DNA of 64,000 nt from Brachycybe producta (GCA_036925085.1 JAUPFP010000002.1:10295821-10359820), one strand, 5' to 3'; positions 25,911-40,900 are shown, counted from the stretch's first letter. The notes: generated from the sequence alone by a model not told the origin. A program made the numbers and translations.

Positions 25911-28900
25911 CACTATGAGAATATTGGAGAAAATTCTTGACACCAAAGAATGAGAACAGGATTTTTTTGTTGTTGTTGTTGGACCATATCTTTTAATTAA
26001 ATTCTATCACAATAAGGAATGTTTTTTCTTGGAAAAAAAATTGAGTGTCTCCAAAAGGTTATGGACTTCTTTGAATTGTTAGGCTGATTGAAAAATAAAA
26101 CAATTGTGTTATTGTCAATGAGTAAATTACAATCTTGCGATAACAGGTGGTATAAAAAGTGAAGGTGTGTTTTTTGTTCATTAAAATTCTGTAATTGTTT
26201 TATTGGGTTATTTTGGGTTTACGAACTTGTCGTATTCCTGAGACTGGCATGTTTTAAGTAAGTTTAAAAGGTGCTCCTCCATCCTTCAGTTTAAGGCATT
26301 GATATATACATTTATGTAAAGGCCGATCTACACATCAAGCTGACAATGACATGAGTTCGAGACAAAAACACGACAAAAACAGACAGAAAACAAGAGATTC
26401 AAGGAACCCTATAGACCTCCATTGCTTTAATATACACTTTCATATATCAAACAACCAATTTTCTTTCATTGTTACATGCGTATGCACATGTATACGCATG
26501 CGTGCAAAGTGTACGAACATGTACACATTTTGACGAATGTTTGCCAAATTTTTGACTAATGTTCGCCAAATCTTGGCGAATGTTTGCCAAATTTTTGACG
26601 AATGTTCGCCAAGGTTTTGACGAATGTTCGCCAGATTTTTGATGAATGTTCGCCAAACTTTGACGAATGTTTGCCAGATTTTTGACGAATGTTCGTCAGA
26701 TTTTTGACGAATGTTCGTCAGATTTTTGACGAATGTTTGCAAGATTTTGACGAATGTTCGCCAAATTTTGACGAATGAAATAACTATGAGCATTACTCAA
26801 CACTAACGCACAACAAATTTGTGTGACACAGCACAAACAAATTGGGGTTTGTTTTTGTTTCTGTATATATAGCTGTTCTAGGCAACTACACAACTGTTCT
26901 GTTGTTGTTTCAATATAAACTGTCCACATTGCAGAGACAAGAGTTGAAAGAATGTTATGTAATACCACGAGACAAAAAAAACCTTTTTACCGACTTGAGC
27001 CGACAGGCATTTAGAAATCGGGACGAACACAAGTTGGCTCCGATCTTTTTATGACGAACGCAACTTCTAATTGGTTGGTTATGTAGTCTGACGTCACATG
27101 CTCCGCCCTTTTCAACGTCGAACCACACAACAAACCAATTAGAAGTTGCCGGTCGTCATAAAAAGAGGCGGAGCCAACTTTTGTTCGTTCCGATTTCTAA
27201 ATGCCTGTCTTGAACCGAGAGGACATGGAATTGTTTTGTGAAATTGCAGACAAAACAAAATACAAAAGTCGCAGAAATATTTTAAAATTGTCGTCTATCA
27301 CTAAACAGTTTTTTATGGAAAAAAAAAATTATCATTTCTTACTCATCTGACAAATAGGAAGAAGAAAAAAAACCGTTTGTCATCAGTTAGAAATTCGCTA
27401 AATTGATTTAAGTTTTACACAAGACATGTGTTTTATGTGTCGGTAAATTAATTTGAATTTACATTTGAGGTCGAAACACCACCATTATTTTATTATACTG
27501 AGAAAGAGAGAAAATAAAAAGAACTTCACTAATGCAATTTGCATAAACCTCAAGAATTCTTTTATTTAATTTTTGATAAGAAAATGGAGAGAACTTATTG
27601 CATTATATACTACTACTACTTGTTCTACTACTCTCTTATTTCTACTACTAATGAGATTTTCAGTTCAAAGCCGGTGTAAATTTTAAACATGTTTTTTTGT
27701 GTGTGTCAGTCTCTAGATGCATTTTCTAATGGTGTTTTGTTAGGTTTTCTATATTTGTTTGTCTTATGTAACTTATGTTGTTGTGTTGTACCTTTTAGTT
27801 TTTGTTAAACTTGTGTGAAGATAACTCTTGAACTCAATAGAGTGTGAATGTGATGATCATTAACTAATTTTGAGGTAAGAAATTCGTTCTGAACTTTCTG
27901 ACATAATATGTACACAAGATGAAAAGCGCCACATTGTTTATTCATTTTAGCTCCCTTTTCCCTTTTCTGCCTTCTTTCTGACTTGAAGAAAGCAACCGAA
28001 TGCATTATTCAATTTGGGTGCCAGTGTTAATTACACAAAGGCTACACTTGTTGTTTGGTGTGAATAGAAAACAATACAGAACTCACTTTAAAATGTTAAT
28101 ATAATAACATGTATAGTATACTACAAGGTTGATTCGCACTTAATGGATGTAGTAGTGTTGATGTGTGTTAATATTGCAGTAAATCACCAAAATAACTGAA
28201 AATTGTCTTATATCTTATCTACACCTTGTAAGTTAAATTCATTAATAAACATGTTCTACGGAGCCCCTGTCTCCTCCTTTTTTTACAGATATTTACAACA
28301 TTTAAATTTAACATAAATGGAAAAATTAGAACTCAAAAAATGGAAATCAAAATAGCAAAATGTACTAAATGCCCCTCCACCTTTCTACGACACTTTGAGT
28401 GTAACAAACTAAGTATTTCCATTGGTTCAGATAATAAGTAATAACATCAATTTTAAATGTTTTAATGTCCTTAACGGGACTCTGTATAATTCAACTAAAC
28501 GCATTTAGCTTAAGTGTGTAAAATATCTTGTACACACACGAGTTAAATGAATTCAAATTAAATGTGTTTAGGTGAATTATACGGAATCCAGTTAAGGACA
28601 TAAACTCAAATAAAAATTGACTTTATTATTGATATTTTAAATTGAAATACTAAATCAATATTTTGTCAAATAGTTTATATAATTATATTTAAGTATTGAC
28701 TCCATATTTTGAGATTATTAACTGAATAAATTGAATTCGATATATTGTTTGTTTGCCCTTCACGGGGCTCTGTAGAACGCGTTTATTATTTAAATGCATT
28801 TAAATTATCATGTGTGTACTGGGTATAAGGTATTAGGTTCAAAATGAGTTTAGGCTTTTAACAAATGAACAAAACTTAAGTTTAGACTAGAGAAAACAAT

Positions 28901-31900
28901 AAGAAATTTCAGGTATTAACTGTAACAACTTACAAGTTACAATTTTCGTGGAGTGACTTGGTAATTGTTTGCTGGTGAGAATTTTAAGAGGTTTTTCTTA
29001 AGAGCCAAAGGTGTCAACAAAACTCTTATATTAAAACTTATTTATCAACAAAATGTGTGGAGTCGCCTAGAGGCTACGTTGTTAGAACCTTGAGAATTAA
29101 CTCAAGATTGATTAAAAAAAAACGACCACAGAAGTTACTTGATGAAAAATGATATATTCGTCAAATAAAAATTTCATAAAAATTAATAGAAATAAGAAAA
29201 ATGGGGTGCGTTTTATCTAAATAAAAATGTAGATGACCACAGTCTTTATTTTTTTAAAATTTAATATCTGAGAAGCAAATAAAACCGCAGAATTTCATTT
29301 CGACATTCGTTTTTGATTTACAATTGGGTCGAGAAATCATAGAAAAGTTTACTGAAATTTAAGTGAAATTCAGTCATGTGAACTTCTTTTTTCTTCTTTC
29401 TTTTGTTGTTGTATTTAAGGTCCGAAATGCCGAATCACACAATGCATCCGGTGTTTTACTCTACCCTGACCCTCAGGATTTTATCCCTCCAAGTAATCGT
29501 AATTTCGTCTATCCTTCAACTTGGTGGCTTCCGAATAATGCCATTCCGAGGGGTACAGTGGCCAATCCTCCAGATGGAGACCCTCTTACTCCAGGCTATC
29601 CATCTACAGGTAACCTTAACTACACATTAAACAATTATTTTTACCTCTCTTTCTCTCTCTCGCTCTCTCAGTAAATTGCTCATTCATCATCATCAACACA
29701 TGACAGTGTGTTTGTACACAATGTTTTTACTGTTGTAAGTGCACCTTTTGAGGTGTTGATATGCCTTTTTCGAGGCGCTTAAAAGCCTGAGAAAAATCCA
29801 TTTCAGACTTGTTTCAATTATAATCAGGGTTGAGAAATTAGAGAACTTTCTCAAACCACCAGAAGTGATCAGAATGACTGAAATTAAAGGTCATTACAAT
29901 ATTTGCATATAATTAAGTTAATTACACTCAATATTAAAGTCCTGATCTTTTCCTTTAAAAAAAAAAAGGTTTTCTTCTCGAATTCTTGAAAATGATGTTT
30001 TAATCTCGATTTTACATTTTCTATTAAAATTTTGGATATTTTTAGATTAATTTTTTAATGCATTTAATGTAACCCACATTTATTATTATTTAAAAAAAAA
30101 ACGATGAGAGAAACGCATTTTAAAAATAAGTGGAGTTATCGCCAAAAACGCTGCGCTCTTTTGTGTGCAAATAAAAAACGATGTCGCCGCCGGTCACGTG
30201 GATCGAACACCTTCCGGAGACAGAAGTTGGAAAGTGTTTTAAAAGTCGCCTTTGTACCAATTATCCAAGGTTGGCGTCTTTCGATAGAAAATACATTGCG
30301 ACGACACTCCCTCGACCTTCGACATCGTTTTTGTTGCCGAAAAGTCTTTCAAAAGTCGTCTGTCTGCCCAAAGCCCTTAAACGTTTGATCAATTTCTCTG
30401 AAACTTTCGAGAATGTGGATCAATTTTTTGAGAGAAAGATCTTCAAGTCTCGCTTGCTTAGAATTCCTTAAATTTTCTCCACCTTCCTCCACTTTGGCTT
30501 TGATTTCTTTTTAAAAATTAAAACAGATTTCGCAGCTCGTCTTCCGGTCAAAGATGCTCCTGGACTTCCACACATTCCAGTTCACGTTATCAGCTACGGA
30601 GATGCTTATCATTTGATAAGGTTTGTATTTTTCTCAGCGTCCTTTTTATTTCACTTTTAGATTGTGATTCATTGAAAGCTTTTCTATTTATTCGAGCTTA
30701 TTTTTTTTTTTTGCTCTTTACTTTTAATTTAAGTGCAAAATGAGTGAAAATGTTAAGAGTTCCTATTTTTTTTAGCGAAAAGAGAAAAGGAAACGTTTTA
30801 GTACCGGTACTTCGAAAGAGTTAAAACCTCTTTTTTATCGGTTTTTGTGGGTAGTATTTTGTCGTTACCGATGTTGTCACGAGAACACATTTTATTGAGC
30901 AATACCGGTGATGCCCACTGACAATTTGGAAATGGGTCTCTAGTGTGCAAATGTGAATTTCTTGTTTTTTTTGGGGGGGGGGGGGCTCTTTTTTTCTCCT
31001 TGTCTACAGTTCGGTGGGTTATGTAACTTTGTGTCTTTTCTGTTTTTCCAACTTATCCTGTTATTCATGGGTCTTGATTTGAGATGAGTAAACGAACCGT
31101 ATCCAGTTGACTTGCTTTCTACTTTTAGCTCTTACTATAGTAGAGAAGATGAAAAAAAAAGAGAGAGAGAGAAAGGGAGTTCCGAAATATTCTTACACCC
31201 TTCTAGAGCTAAATCAGCAATTTTCAGGTGGCTGAATAGATATTTGGTTTTAGCCCTCTATCCGGTTGGCGCCACTGCAGTAGCTAATATGCTTCTATGA
31301 TGTTTTTGTAACATTTAGACGTGAGACGTTTAGAAACAACATTACGAAAAAATTCAAATTATTTTCAAAACTAGAATGGTAAATATTATGCTAAAAGTTT
31401 TTTCATGGCAATATCTTAAAAAATAAACAATTTTATATATAAAATTGATTATTATTGATATTATTCAGATTGAAAATAACCCATTTTTTTTGGTTTTTCA
31501 ATTGACATTTCATGAAAAAAAACTTTTCGTCTTTTTCAAACTTGTCATAAAAGTTTATTTTGAAAGATATCATCATGAAAAAACTTTATATTATTACCAT
31601 CTATTCTAGTTTCTAAACCACTTTGAAAAAACGTTCGGCTTGAAAAATATAACTTTTCTTTTAACCGTGGATGGAAGGGAAGAGACCTTCTGTAGAACAT
31701 AAATAGCCACTCAGGCGCCGCCATCTGTGAAGACAAAAACAAAATAAATATCTATTCAACCTCCTGGTAATGTACCTTTCTGGTTCGGTACGTTGTTCTG
31801 ACTTTCTAAAAGGGTTTGTAGTGGCATAAAGGGATAAAAAGGGATGCACTTTGCCACTTTTTGAATGTGTGTGTGTGGAATATTATTAGAATCCCTCCTG

Positions 31901-34900
31901 CTGACCACCACAGGTGTATGTATATGGCTCTTTAATGTAGGTAATAGCATATACAGTATATGGTTAAGAATGAAAGAAGAAAAAACAGTTCTTTAAATGC
32001 TTTGTTATATCTTTTTTTTGTGTTCCCTGCTGTTTTCGATGATGGCTGCTTTCTTTTATGAAATGCCAGGAGGTTTTTTTTACGAGTTAAGAGAAGGAGA
32101 GAAATGAGTTTGCCTTCTGAGCAGTATGAGGTTTACTTGTGGTGACCTCCGAAGTTTTTGTTTTGCTTTTTCGGCTTATAACATAAGCCCCTATCACACT
32201 AGGCTAAAAATGTACTGCAACATGCTACGAATCTTGCAATTGCAAGATTCGTAATGAGTCTACTAATGCTCTTTCATACTAGCAACTTTTTTGAAAAACT
32301 CCGATACAATAAAACAAACATGCAATGTGATGGGCAATGTCTGTGTTTACACTTGTGATATTATTGAAATACATGCAACTTAAAAAAACTAGGCTTATAC
32401 TACAACATTTATCAGATAAAAGCAAATTGCATATCACTATAGAAACATTCAATGCTACTTTGTTTCATACCTCTGATGTCATTTCCATCTCATTTATGAT
32501 TGGTTGTCTACTGAGAAGTTTCATGAAAAGTTTCTGAAAAAGGGTTTCACTCAAGGTTTTTTATGTTGTATGTCATATACAAACTCTTGAGTTGCTTGTC
32601 TCATTGCTAGTTTTATCGCATGGAAGTTTAATGAAAACTTGCTCGTGTGATAGGAGCATATATTTTCTGTGCTGAAAATGACGTCAGACGTTTGAAACAA
32701 AGTTACAATGAATGTTGCTAATTCGATATTTAGTTTCAAGTTGAACAACTGAACTGAACTAGTCTTCAAGCTTCAGTTATTCAGAAGCTTGAAATGCATA
32801 ACTGACTATAGCTACATTTATTTGTTGCATATATTTAATGCAACTCCAGCTTAAAGTTACTATTTTCTTAGAAGTTTCATAAAATAGCTGGGCTTAAAGT
32901 GTTAAAGAAGAATTCTTTTCATCAAAATGCTTCTCTAATTATATGAATTTTGATTTTATAAAGCTGAGTCACATTTCTGCGTGCCGCTCTATAATTCTCG
33001 TGATTCGATTTCAGATAGAAAAAAAACAAAACAATGAGCTAAGTAAAAAGTAGCTCAATTTGCTAAGAAATATTGCCACAAATTTAAAGGCGATGTATCT
33101 CTCGCAAATGTTTCTGTGTCCGTAGATTATAAGCTAGTATGTACAAAGTGTCCCAAAAATGTATACACCTTTTGGTTGTTAATAACTGCCATGTCTTAAT
33201 TTAATTTTACAATTAAGAGTAAATGTTACTATAAAGATTAGATATAAAAGCATTATATGCTTATGTTTAAATGTCTTGTCAAGGCGTTGTTAACATCGGT
33301 AAGAAACTGATCTGCAAGCAGCATTTAACGTTTCTCTTGGAATTGTGCGACAATTCTCTTCGATTTCTTCCCATTTATACAAGTATGACAAGAAATCGAA
33401 TAGAATCGTCACAAAAATAGAAAAGATCAGTTTCTCATTGATGTTAGTAATATATGTTGATGAGAATGGAGGACATTTTAAAAACATGCGATAATGCAGC
33501 AGCCATTTAAAACATGCAGTGCTTATGCTTTTATGTTTGATATTTATTGTAACATTTACTTTTAATTATAAAATTATTAAATTAAATTTAAGAAAAAATA
33601 AACATGGCAGTTATTAACAATTTAACAACCAAAATGTATACATTTATTTGGGGGACACTCTGTATCTTATAAGAAAAATCGATGAAATTAACTTTTGAAA
33701 TTTAATCTCAATTGAAGTTCACAAATATAAAACTGTCACATGTCAGAAACTTCAATGAGAGATATGAGAGAGGGTATTCACAATAAAATAAGAAAGAGAG
33801 AGACATATCAAAAATTGAGGGTGAAAGATTTTTCAAGTAGAAAAGAACTGGATCGTGAAATGATCCAGTGTTTTCATCAAATCCCTTGGATGTATTTGTG
33901 AGGGATTAGAGGCAAAGGAACATCACGTTTTTCCATCTGTCCATTTGTTGGATATAAAATACACAGTTTCCACTCTTTGATATTGATCGATCGAAAAGCT
34001 AGCTTTTAATTATATTTATTATTGCATTTGGTGGACTGGGTGGAGTAAAATTGGGGTGCATTTGTATGCCGGAGAGAAATGCAACCAATGGACGTTTTTT
34101 TTTCTTCTTATAGTTCTGATTGCATTTCGAGATGATGATGATGATCATCATCATTTCCCCCTTTTTTTTTGAAATTGCATTGTCATTTCGTGATATTAAC
34201 GAAATGTGAGGTGAGTAGGAGGTGGAGAATGATTGTGTGGTAAAAATGGCCCCTCAATTTTGATCTCATGATCCACACGTCACGCAGTCAATTTTAATTA
34301 AAATTCGAAGATAGATAGATTAAGGTTTGTACTTTTTTTTTCTCTTCTGTGTGTTTAGTTAAAAAGATGTGACTGATTTGGGGGATATTTTGTCATGTTA
34401 ATTTTATACATTGAGAGAGGGGGAAAAAAGAAGGTTGAGGGATGTTTTATCATTTGTCTCGCTCGAGACAAGTCTCTGAAGACACAAGTTACTTGTTTAT
34501 CATAATTATTTAATAAATAACCTGTTGGTTTAGACATGGGTTTTTTAAAGTTTTGACTTTTAGTAAAAGTGATGTCATCTGTTATTTTCAAGTTTCACTA
34601 ATTTGCTTTTTAAATTTTCATTTAATTAAGTTTATTTTATGAAGATATTGGGTCTGAAAAAATACTATTATTGTATTCTTAGCTCGTCAAGTTTCGAATA
34701 AACTACGAACTTGCTTTTAAAAGTTCGTCTCATTTAAAAAATGAGGGTACCTTAAGATGGTTTTAAAGTGTAAACGCCTCTGGAAATCGTTCTGGACCTT
34801 TTATATCCAAATAAAATTTTACTTGTCCGGTTATTGAGGTGTCCACATTGACGCACACACATGGGAAATCTTATTAGTTTGTCAGTCAACTTTTTTTTTT

Positions 34901-37900
34901 GTTACAAGTCACGACTTTTTGATTAATTTCTTTTGACTTGCTCACACTTTTTTCATCCTTTGTTAACTGGATTCGTAAAGCGCAAAACCAAAATCACCAA
35001 TCTATGGCAGATTCTTTTGTTATAAAATGGTGCTATTCGCTTACTTTTGGAACCTAAAAAGGAAAGCCAATAAGTCTGGAGAAAAAAAAATCCTACATCC
35101 AAGCGTTTTATTCATTATATTTTAGAAGCTTTAGTTGAATGTCTTTGTATATATAAAATGCACTGAGCATTATTCTTTGTTGTGTATGCTGGCAACACAA
35201 AGGTTTCTCATTTCCATGTTGTTGATAAAGAGATATTTTTGCATTGAAAAGATAGAGAGTGGAATCGCAACTTGAATTTTTCTTCCCATTTTCTCGATTG
35301 TTGGTTGACACGTGAATCCTACTGAGGAATATGAATAGTTTCAATTTCTAGTGTGCGGATTCTGAAGTGGAAAGTGGTGCATTTATTGTTTGTTGACCGT
35401 GGTTGGTCACACTTTTGAGATTTTCACGAGTCTTTGAGTGCGATTTCGAAACCATGAAGAGGACCATTTATCAACATGAATATTGAGCTGAAGTTAAATG
35501 CTGCAATATAGCTGAATATGCTAGGCGAACACCTTGCCATTTAAAGGTGGAAGTAAGAGGCAAGCTGAAGAGAAGAAAAATGAGCTGAAGATGCAAATTT
35601 AAGTCAGTTTTGTATCGCCACCTTTTAAAGGCCAGGTTACGATTAAACTACAGTGCGGTACAAACAACAATACGGAATACTCACGTCTAAATGACGCCAC
35701 AGCAAGCAATGCGTTCAGATACATAACATTGGCTGTGACATTTCCGTATAGTAGTATAATCGTAAAAAGGCCTTTACTTCAACTGACGAGTTTTATCTTC
35801 AGCTCAATATATAAATGCACATAGGGAAATTTGTCGCTGAAGATGAAATGTTTTATTGTAGTTGTAGATGGTTGAGCATAATAGCTGAAAAGCTTTACTG
35901 ATAAACAGCTGAGATTCATTAACACTCTTCTATCTTCAGCTTGCTATTAAGCTATCCTTTAGGTGGCAGACTGGCTGAGAAACTAGCTGAAAAACGAACT
36001 TAAAACAGCTTTTAGTGACTGGTTACTAGTTAGTAATTTCTACTTTTAGGCTGGTTTGGTAACTTGCTGAAGATGAACCTTTTCTAGAGCTGAAGATGAA
36101 ATATTTTGTCATGTATGCTTCTCAACATTAAGCTTGTGCACAATTTTATTTGTGAGATAAAGATGACATTTTTGGCAGAAACTGAACCTTCTAGCTGAAT
36201 GTTTCTGAATTATCTGATTGTTAGATATTTCTGCTCGATGTAGCTGAGAAGCTAGTGATGTCATCATCTCAATAAGCTAACTTTTTCATCTTCAGTTCGC
36301 TATGAAACCAGCCCTTTATCTGACAGAGATATCTAGCATGTACTTGTATCTAAGCTGACAGTTCAATTCCAGCTTCGTGCAATCCTTATTTTCAGCTGAA
36401 GGTGGATTTCCGAATCCACCTTCAGTTGTGGCCCTCATATAAATAAAGGTTGCAATCCCGTATTTCAATGAAAACGATCTCTTTCCTTCCGAGAGAGTAA
36501 GTTATCTTAAAGATTTCGATTAAGTAGACAACAACGAGAAATGTTTTTTCTTTTCTTCCTTCGTTCTATATTCACTTTGTTTGCACCTATCTCTCGCTCT
36601 TTTGGACTGATTTGATTGTATGTTTGGTGTTGTGCTTTTTATTAATAACATATATATTGAAGTCTCTTGTAATTAAATCTTTCAGTGATGTATTTCAATT
36701 TAGTCTCTTGTGTTATTATATGTGGGTGTCATCAACTATTGTAAACTTATAGCTATTACATTTTTTTTTCTTTCTGGTTTCAGTGTTTTGGATGGCAAAA
36801 AGGCTCCACCTTCCTGGCAGGGAGGACTCAATGTGTCCTACAATATAGGACCTGGTTTCACAAAGAAAAATTGGTAAGATGTAACGAAAAAAGCATTCAG
36901 GTTTTGTCATGTAGATTGGAGAAAAATGACAAGAACGCTTTTTTTTGAAGCCACATGTAAAAGAATTGTGACAATACAAGAGAAAACCGTTTAACACGAC
37001 AACGTATAACACGAAATATATTTTCGGCTCGGTTCCTGTTCATAAACCATCTTAATTATCAAAAAATTAAAACAAGTTTCGAATATTTTCGTTGCGAATT
37101 GGGCGAAAATGTTGAAAGCCTAGACAGAGCCTTAAATTGCTAATTTTGCACTCGAGGCAAGAATAAATCTGGCGCCCCTATTTCTGCGCGCCTGAGTTTT
37201 GCGCCCGAGGCAAGTGAATCATTGGCCTTGTCCTAAGTTAACGGCTCTGAGACCGGAAGAAAGAGAGAGAGAGAGGAGGAAGGAGTTTCGGAGAGGCCAC
37301 TTGATTAATGTGTAATCAGCTGGATGTAGTTGACGTGTAGCTTTCAGTAATAATATTTCACTACAGCAGCCCCCTTATGGCCCTAACTTAATCTGAGAGC
37401 CTAGTCTCGTCGTTCGTTACCTTTTAATCTGTTAGTTCGACATCTTGCACACGTTTTTTATTGCGTTTGTCTCTCTCTCCATTGTATGTGTGTCTCATCT
37501 CTCGATTTAATGCTCGGCTTAAACATTTAATGGAAAACGATATACAATGTGCTTATAGAAACGATTAATTATACAGCATTATACTTTGAAAGGTGGTTCA
37601 GGAAAAAGGAGCAATATAGTAAAATAATCCTCCTCCTCCTTGTTTGAGGCGTTTTTCGTACCTTACAACAAAAAATGCTTAACTTTTTTGTATTGGTTTA
37701 ATCGGCAGTTAATTTTAACTGAGGGTATTTTTTTTTTTACTTGCAAAAGATCTCCGGGGTAATATAAAGCAGATTATGTGATAAATATATATAAAAGATG
37801 CATTTGCCATTATCGTTGCAAATATATATTCGAAGAGTATTACGATTATTCAACTGCTGAGGGGCGTTTCTACGTAGCTCTGTGAAGAACATTCATCAAA

Positions 37901-40900
37901 AATTTACTACAGTGTATTTGTTACTACGAATGTATAATTCGTATTAACAAATTTCACAATTTGTTGTTACGAACTTCAATTCATGATTACAAATTGTACA
38001 ATTCGTAATGACAAATTGTAAATTTCCGATGGGTGTTCTTTGCAGGGCTCCATACATTCTTGTCTTACAGGCTTCAATTGGGAATGTATTGCACCCAACA
38101 TTGCTATTCCGGCACTTCCGGTTCATGTGCAATGAATTTTTGAAGTTGCATTGTCATGAGCTTCTCTAGTAAGAGCCCAACCGCTTCCATTCTAATTGGT
38201 CTAACATTTGAGGCGCGTATGGCGCACGATAAATGGAGACATGCTTGTCTTATAGGCGTCACTGGGAATGTATTGCACCCAACATTTTTGTTCCGGCACT
38301 TCCGGTTCATGTGCAATGAATTTTTGAATTTGCATTGTCATGAGCTTCTATAGTAAGAGCCCAACCGCTTCCACTCTGAATTGGTCTAACATTTGAGACG
38401 TGTAAATGAAGACATTCTTATAGAGAGCCCTGTAAAGGACATGCAATTGCAAATTTACTATTTGTTATTATGAATTTATAATTCGTATTAACAAACTTAA
38501 ATTTGTAATTAGTACAATTCATAATTACAAATTTGAATTCCATAAAAGTGTTGGCCTTAGTAATTACAGTTTGAGACGAACGAGCGTTTGCTATTTTCCT
38601 TTTTATAACAGGACGGTCCAGATGGAAGTTTACACGTCCAACAAATTTAGGCGTACCTACAATGTCATAGGATACATCAAAGGGAGAGTTGAACCTGGTG
38701 AGTTTTTAAAATGTGACTTGATTATGTAATTTATACAACGTCCATCTTTTTTTTTTTAACTAAAGGAGTGAGTGAGTGAGTGAGAATGAATGTTGTGTGT
38801 GAGGTCTCGGTAAAGACAGTTTTTCTTTCTAAAGAAGAATAAGAATTGGGTCCATCAAATAGTGAAATATGTGTTTGGACCCAGCATGTGTTTTTTTTTT
38901 CCTAACCAATTTTATTCATGAGAAAATCATTCCAAATGTTGTTTGTGTGTTTGAAAGCTGCGGGCAAAACACATTTTTGTTTTTGGTCGTATTTCTTTAC
39001 TGCGCCTGAATTCGTACTTTACAAGTCTAGATCTTAAAAAAAAAAATATAAAAACCACAGAAAAGAAATTCCTGGTTAGTTCTTATTTTTGTTGGCCTTT
39101 TTAGAAAGATAAAATAGAAAAGGCTTTAAGCTTATGAACAATTTCAAATCCCTGTTTTTATTTTCTTCAGTATTTTTTTTTCTCCTCATCACTTGATGAA
39201 TGTCGTTAGAATATATATCAGTATTCCTTGATGGGACGTCCCACCCACCAAACAACAAGAAGTATATATCCATCTCATTTTTGATGGATGGATCTTTAAA
39301 TGGGATTTTAAACTTGGACTTCCTAAGGGCTTTTTAGATGGTGATTTTTTTGTGCTTTGCTTTACTACCCGCCTCCCACTGAATCCTAATCATTGGGCGT
39401 GTGTATGTGACACTTGTCAGTGATCGTTTTTTGTTTCTTTTCAAGACGTTTATTGTTTGGAGCTCCTCCTCCCTCCTTTATTCTTTAAACTTTTCGGCTA
39501 CTTTTTATGATTAAAAAAATCAGGCAGTATTTAAAAATGCAAGTAGATTATTTATTTTGTGCGTGCAGCGTTAGATGGCGCCACTAGCCCTCCTTCCATA
39601 GAAATGTACTGACGACACTTCAACTCTGACTCATTCCTTTTTTCACGCAAACTTTTAAATGCGTTCAGGGTAAGTTTGTCACGTATTGATAATTAAGGTT
39701 GTTTTGGACGTGGCTTTTAGAGCTAAGAGGCTGCATTCTATTTCAACTAATTGGCGGCAAGTGTAGTTAGCCACCTATGGAGGTTGCAGACGCCATCTAC
39801 CTTGCATTTAAACAAGTATTTTTTTCTATGGAGCTCTCAAATGATTGAACTATCATTCTAGTTTGTAAAACACTTTCTAGTTTGTAAAACACATTCAATT
39901 TTCGCTTCATTAGTCACCTGAATGAATAATGTCAGTTCGAGAGACAAGTTTACACTTTATGCTAAAACGAAACTAAACTTAAAAACTTAAGCACAGAATT
40001 TTTATAATTTATATTGTGTTATGTTTTTAAGCCTAACTTTATTTTAAGCAATATTTAAAATACGTTGGAAGAAAAAAAACAAAAACAACTACTACATGTA
40101 TTTATTTCGATATATTTCATACTCTTTTTAATGTAATTTTCTACTTAAAAAGTAGAAAACTGACATTAAAATGTAATCATAACCTCGAAATTTCACTTCA
40201 GGGCATTGTTATTAATTTTATTATTAGTGTTGTTATGAACTTATGATTATGATTGCTGTCACGATTATATACAAAAAAAAACAGAGAATATTCTTGTTCC
40301 TCTTTACAATTTTAATGGCCTTTATAACAGATGGGGTATGGGCGATTTTGAAACAAAAATTACATATCTTCTTCGTATGGGGTTTTTTTTTTGGGGGTGG
40401 GTTTGACTTAATAAGTTAAGATACCGATTACAGAGAAGAAATAACAAATGTTCATTTCTTGAACATTTTTTTCTCGGAACGGTTTTCCTTCTCATTTTTG
40501 AAGTTACAACCTTATGATTATATATAAGAAATTATGGATGTTCGCAAAGGGTCAAGACCTTAAACCCATCCTACCCTCTTTCTCTAACCCGGTAAAACCC
40601 TCTTTTTGATCTTTTCAGATTTTTACCAATTTTTTTTTTTGGTCAGGTTTTTCTTTCTAGTGAAAAATGAAAAATAATAATTCTTAAAACGTGTATAGTC
40701 TTTTAAAGCCGGGTCCAGATTAGAACAGAACCGAGCACTGTTTGCGAACAATGTGAACGGTTTTTTCCGAACATTTCTCTAACAAAATTTGTTCGTTGTT
40801 CTGTTCGGCTCCGATCTACCAGTTGTTCTGTTTTTGCCTGTCACATCAAAGGATGTTCGTGCCAGAAGTAGTTTGAACGTCTCGGTGAACATTTTCTTCC

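Larger units (their letters stand above)
18121..29419. other. Intron 3 of the M28B peptidase, 11.3 kb
   Basis: The largest intron in the window, between exons 3 and 4 of the protease-associated region. Besides the elements listed separately it holds GA microsatellites (19840-19858, 25872-25908), oligo-A and oligo-T runs, and a 25246-25296 hairpin. Stretches 19700-20350, 24000-25180, 27300-28460 and 28620-29410 show nothing I can name. No second gene was recognised on either strand. Confidence 0.5.
30621..36783. other. Intron 5 of the M28B peptidase, 6.2 kb
   Basis: Besides the elements listed separately, 35460-36440 is unusually rich in AGCTGAAG and its inverse CTTCAGCT, giving a degenerate self-complementary tract. 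A G13 run lies at 30973-30985 and an ATGATGATGATCATCATCAT palindrome near 34134. Stretches 33700-35450 show no feature I can name. Confidence 0.4.

Noticed and set aside
26440..26968. Minus-strand frames with repeated ANIRQ/EHSSK phrases that look like a repeat protein
   Set aside because: They are translations of a stop-free 22-bp minisatellite, with all three frames open. The same occurs at 61.2-61.5 kb.
30180..30215. GGATCGAAC phrase resembling a tRNA T-arm
   Set aside because: No paired acceptor, D-arm or anticodon stem around it. No tRNA or other structured RNA gene was convincing anywhere in the window.
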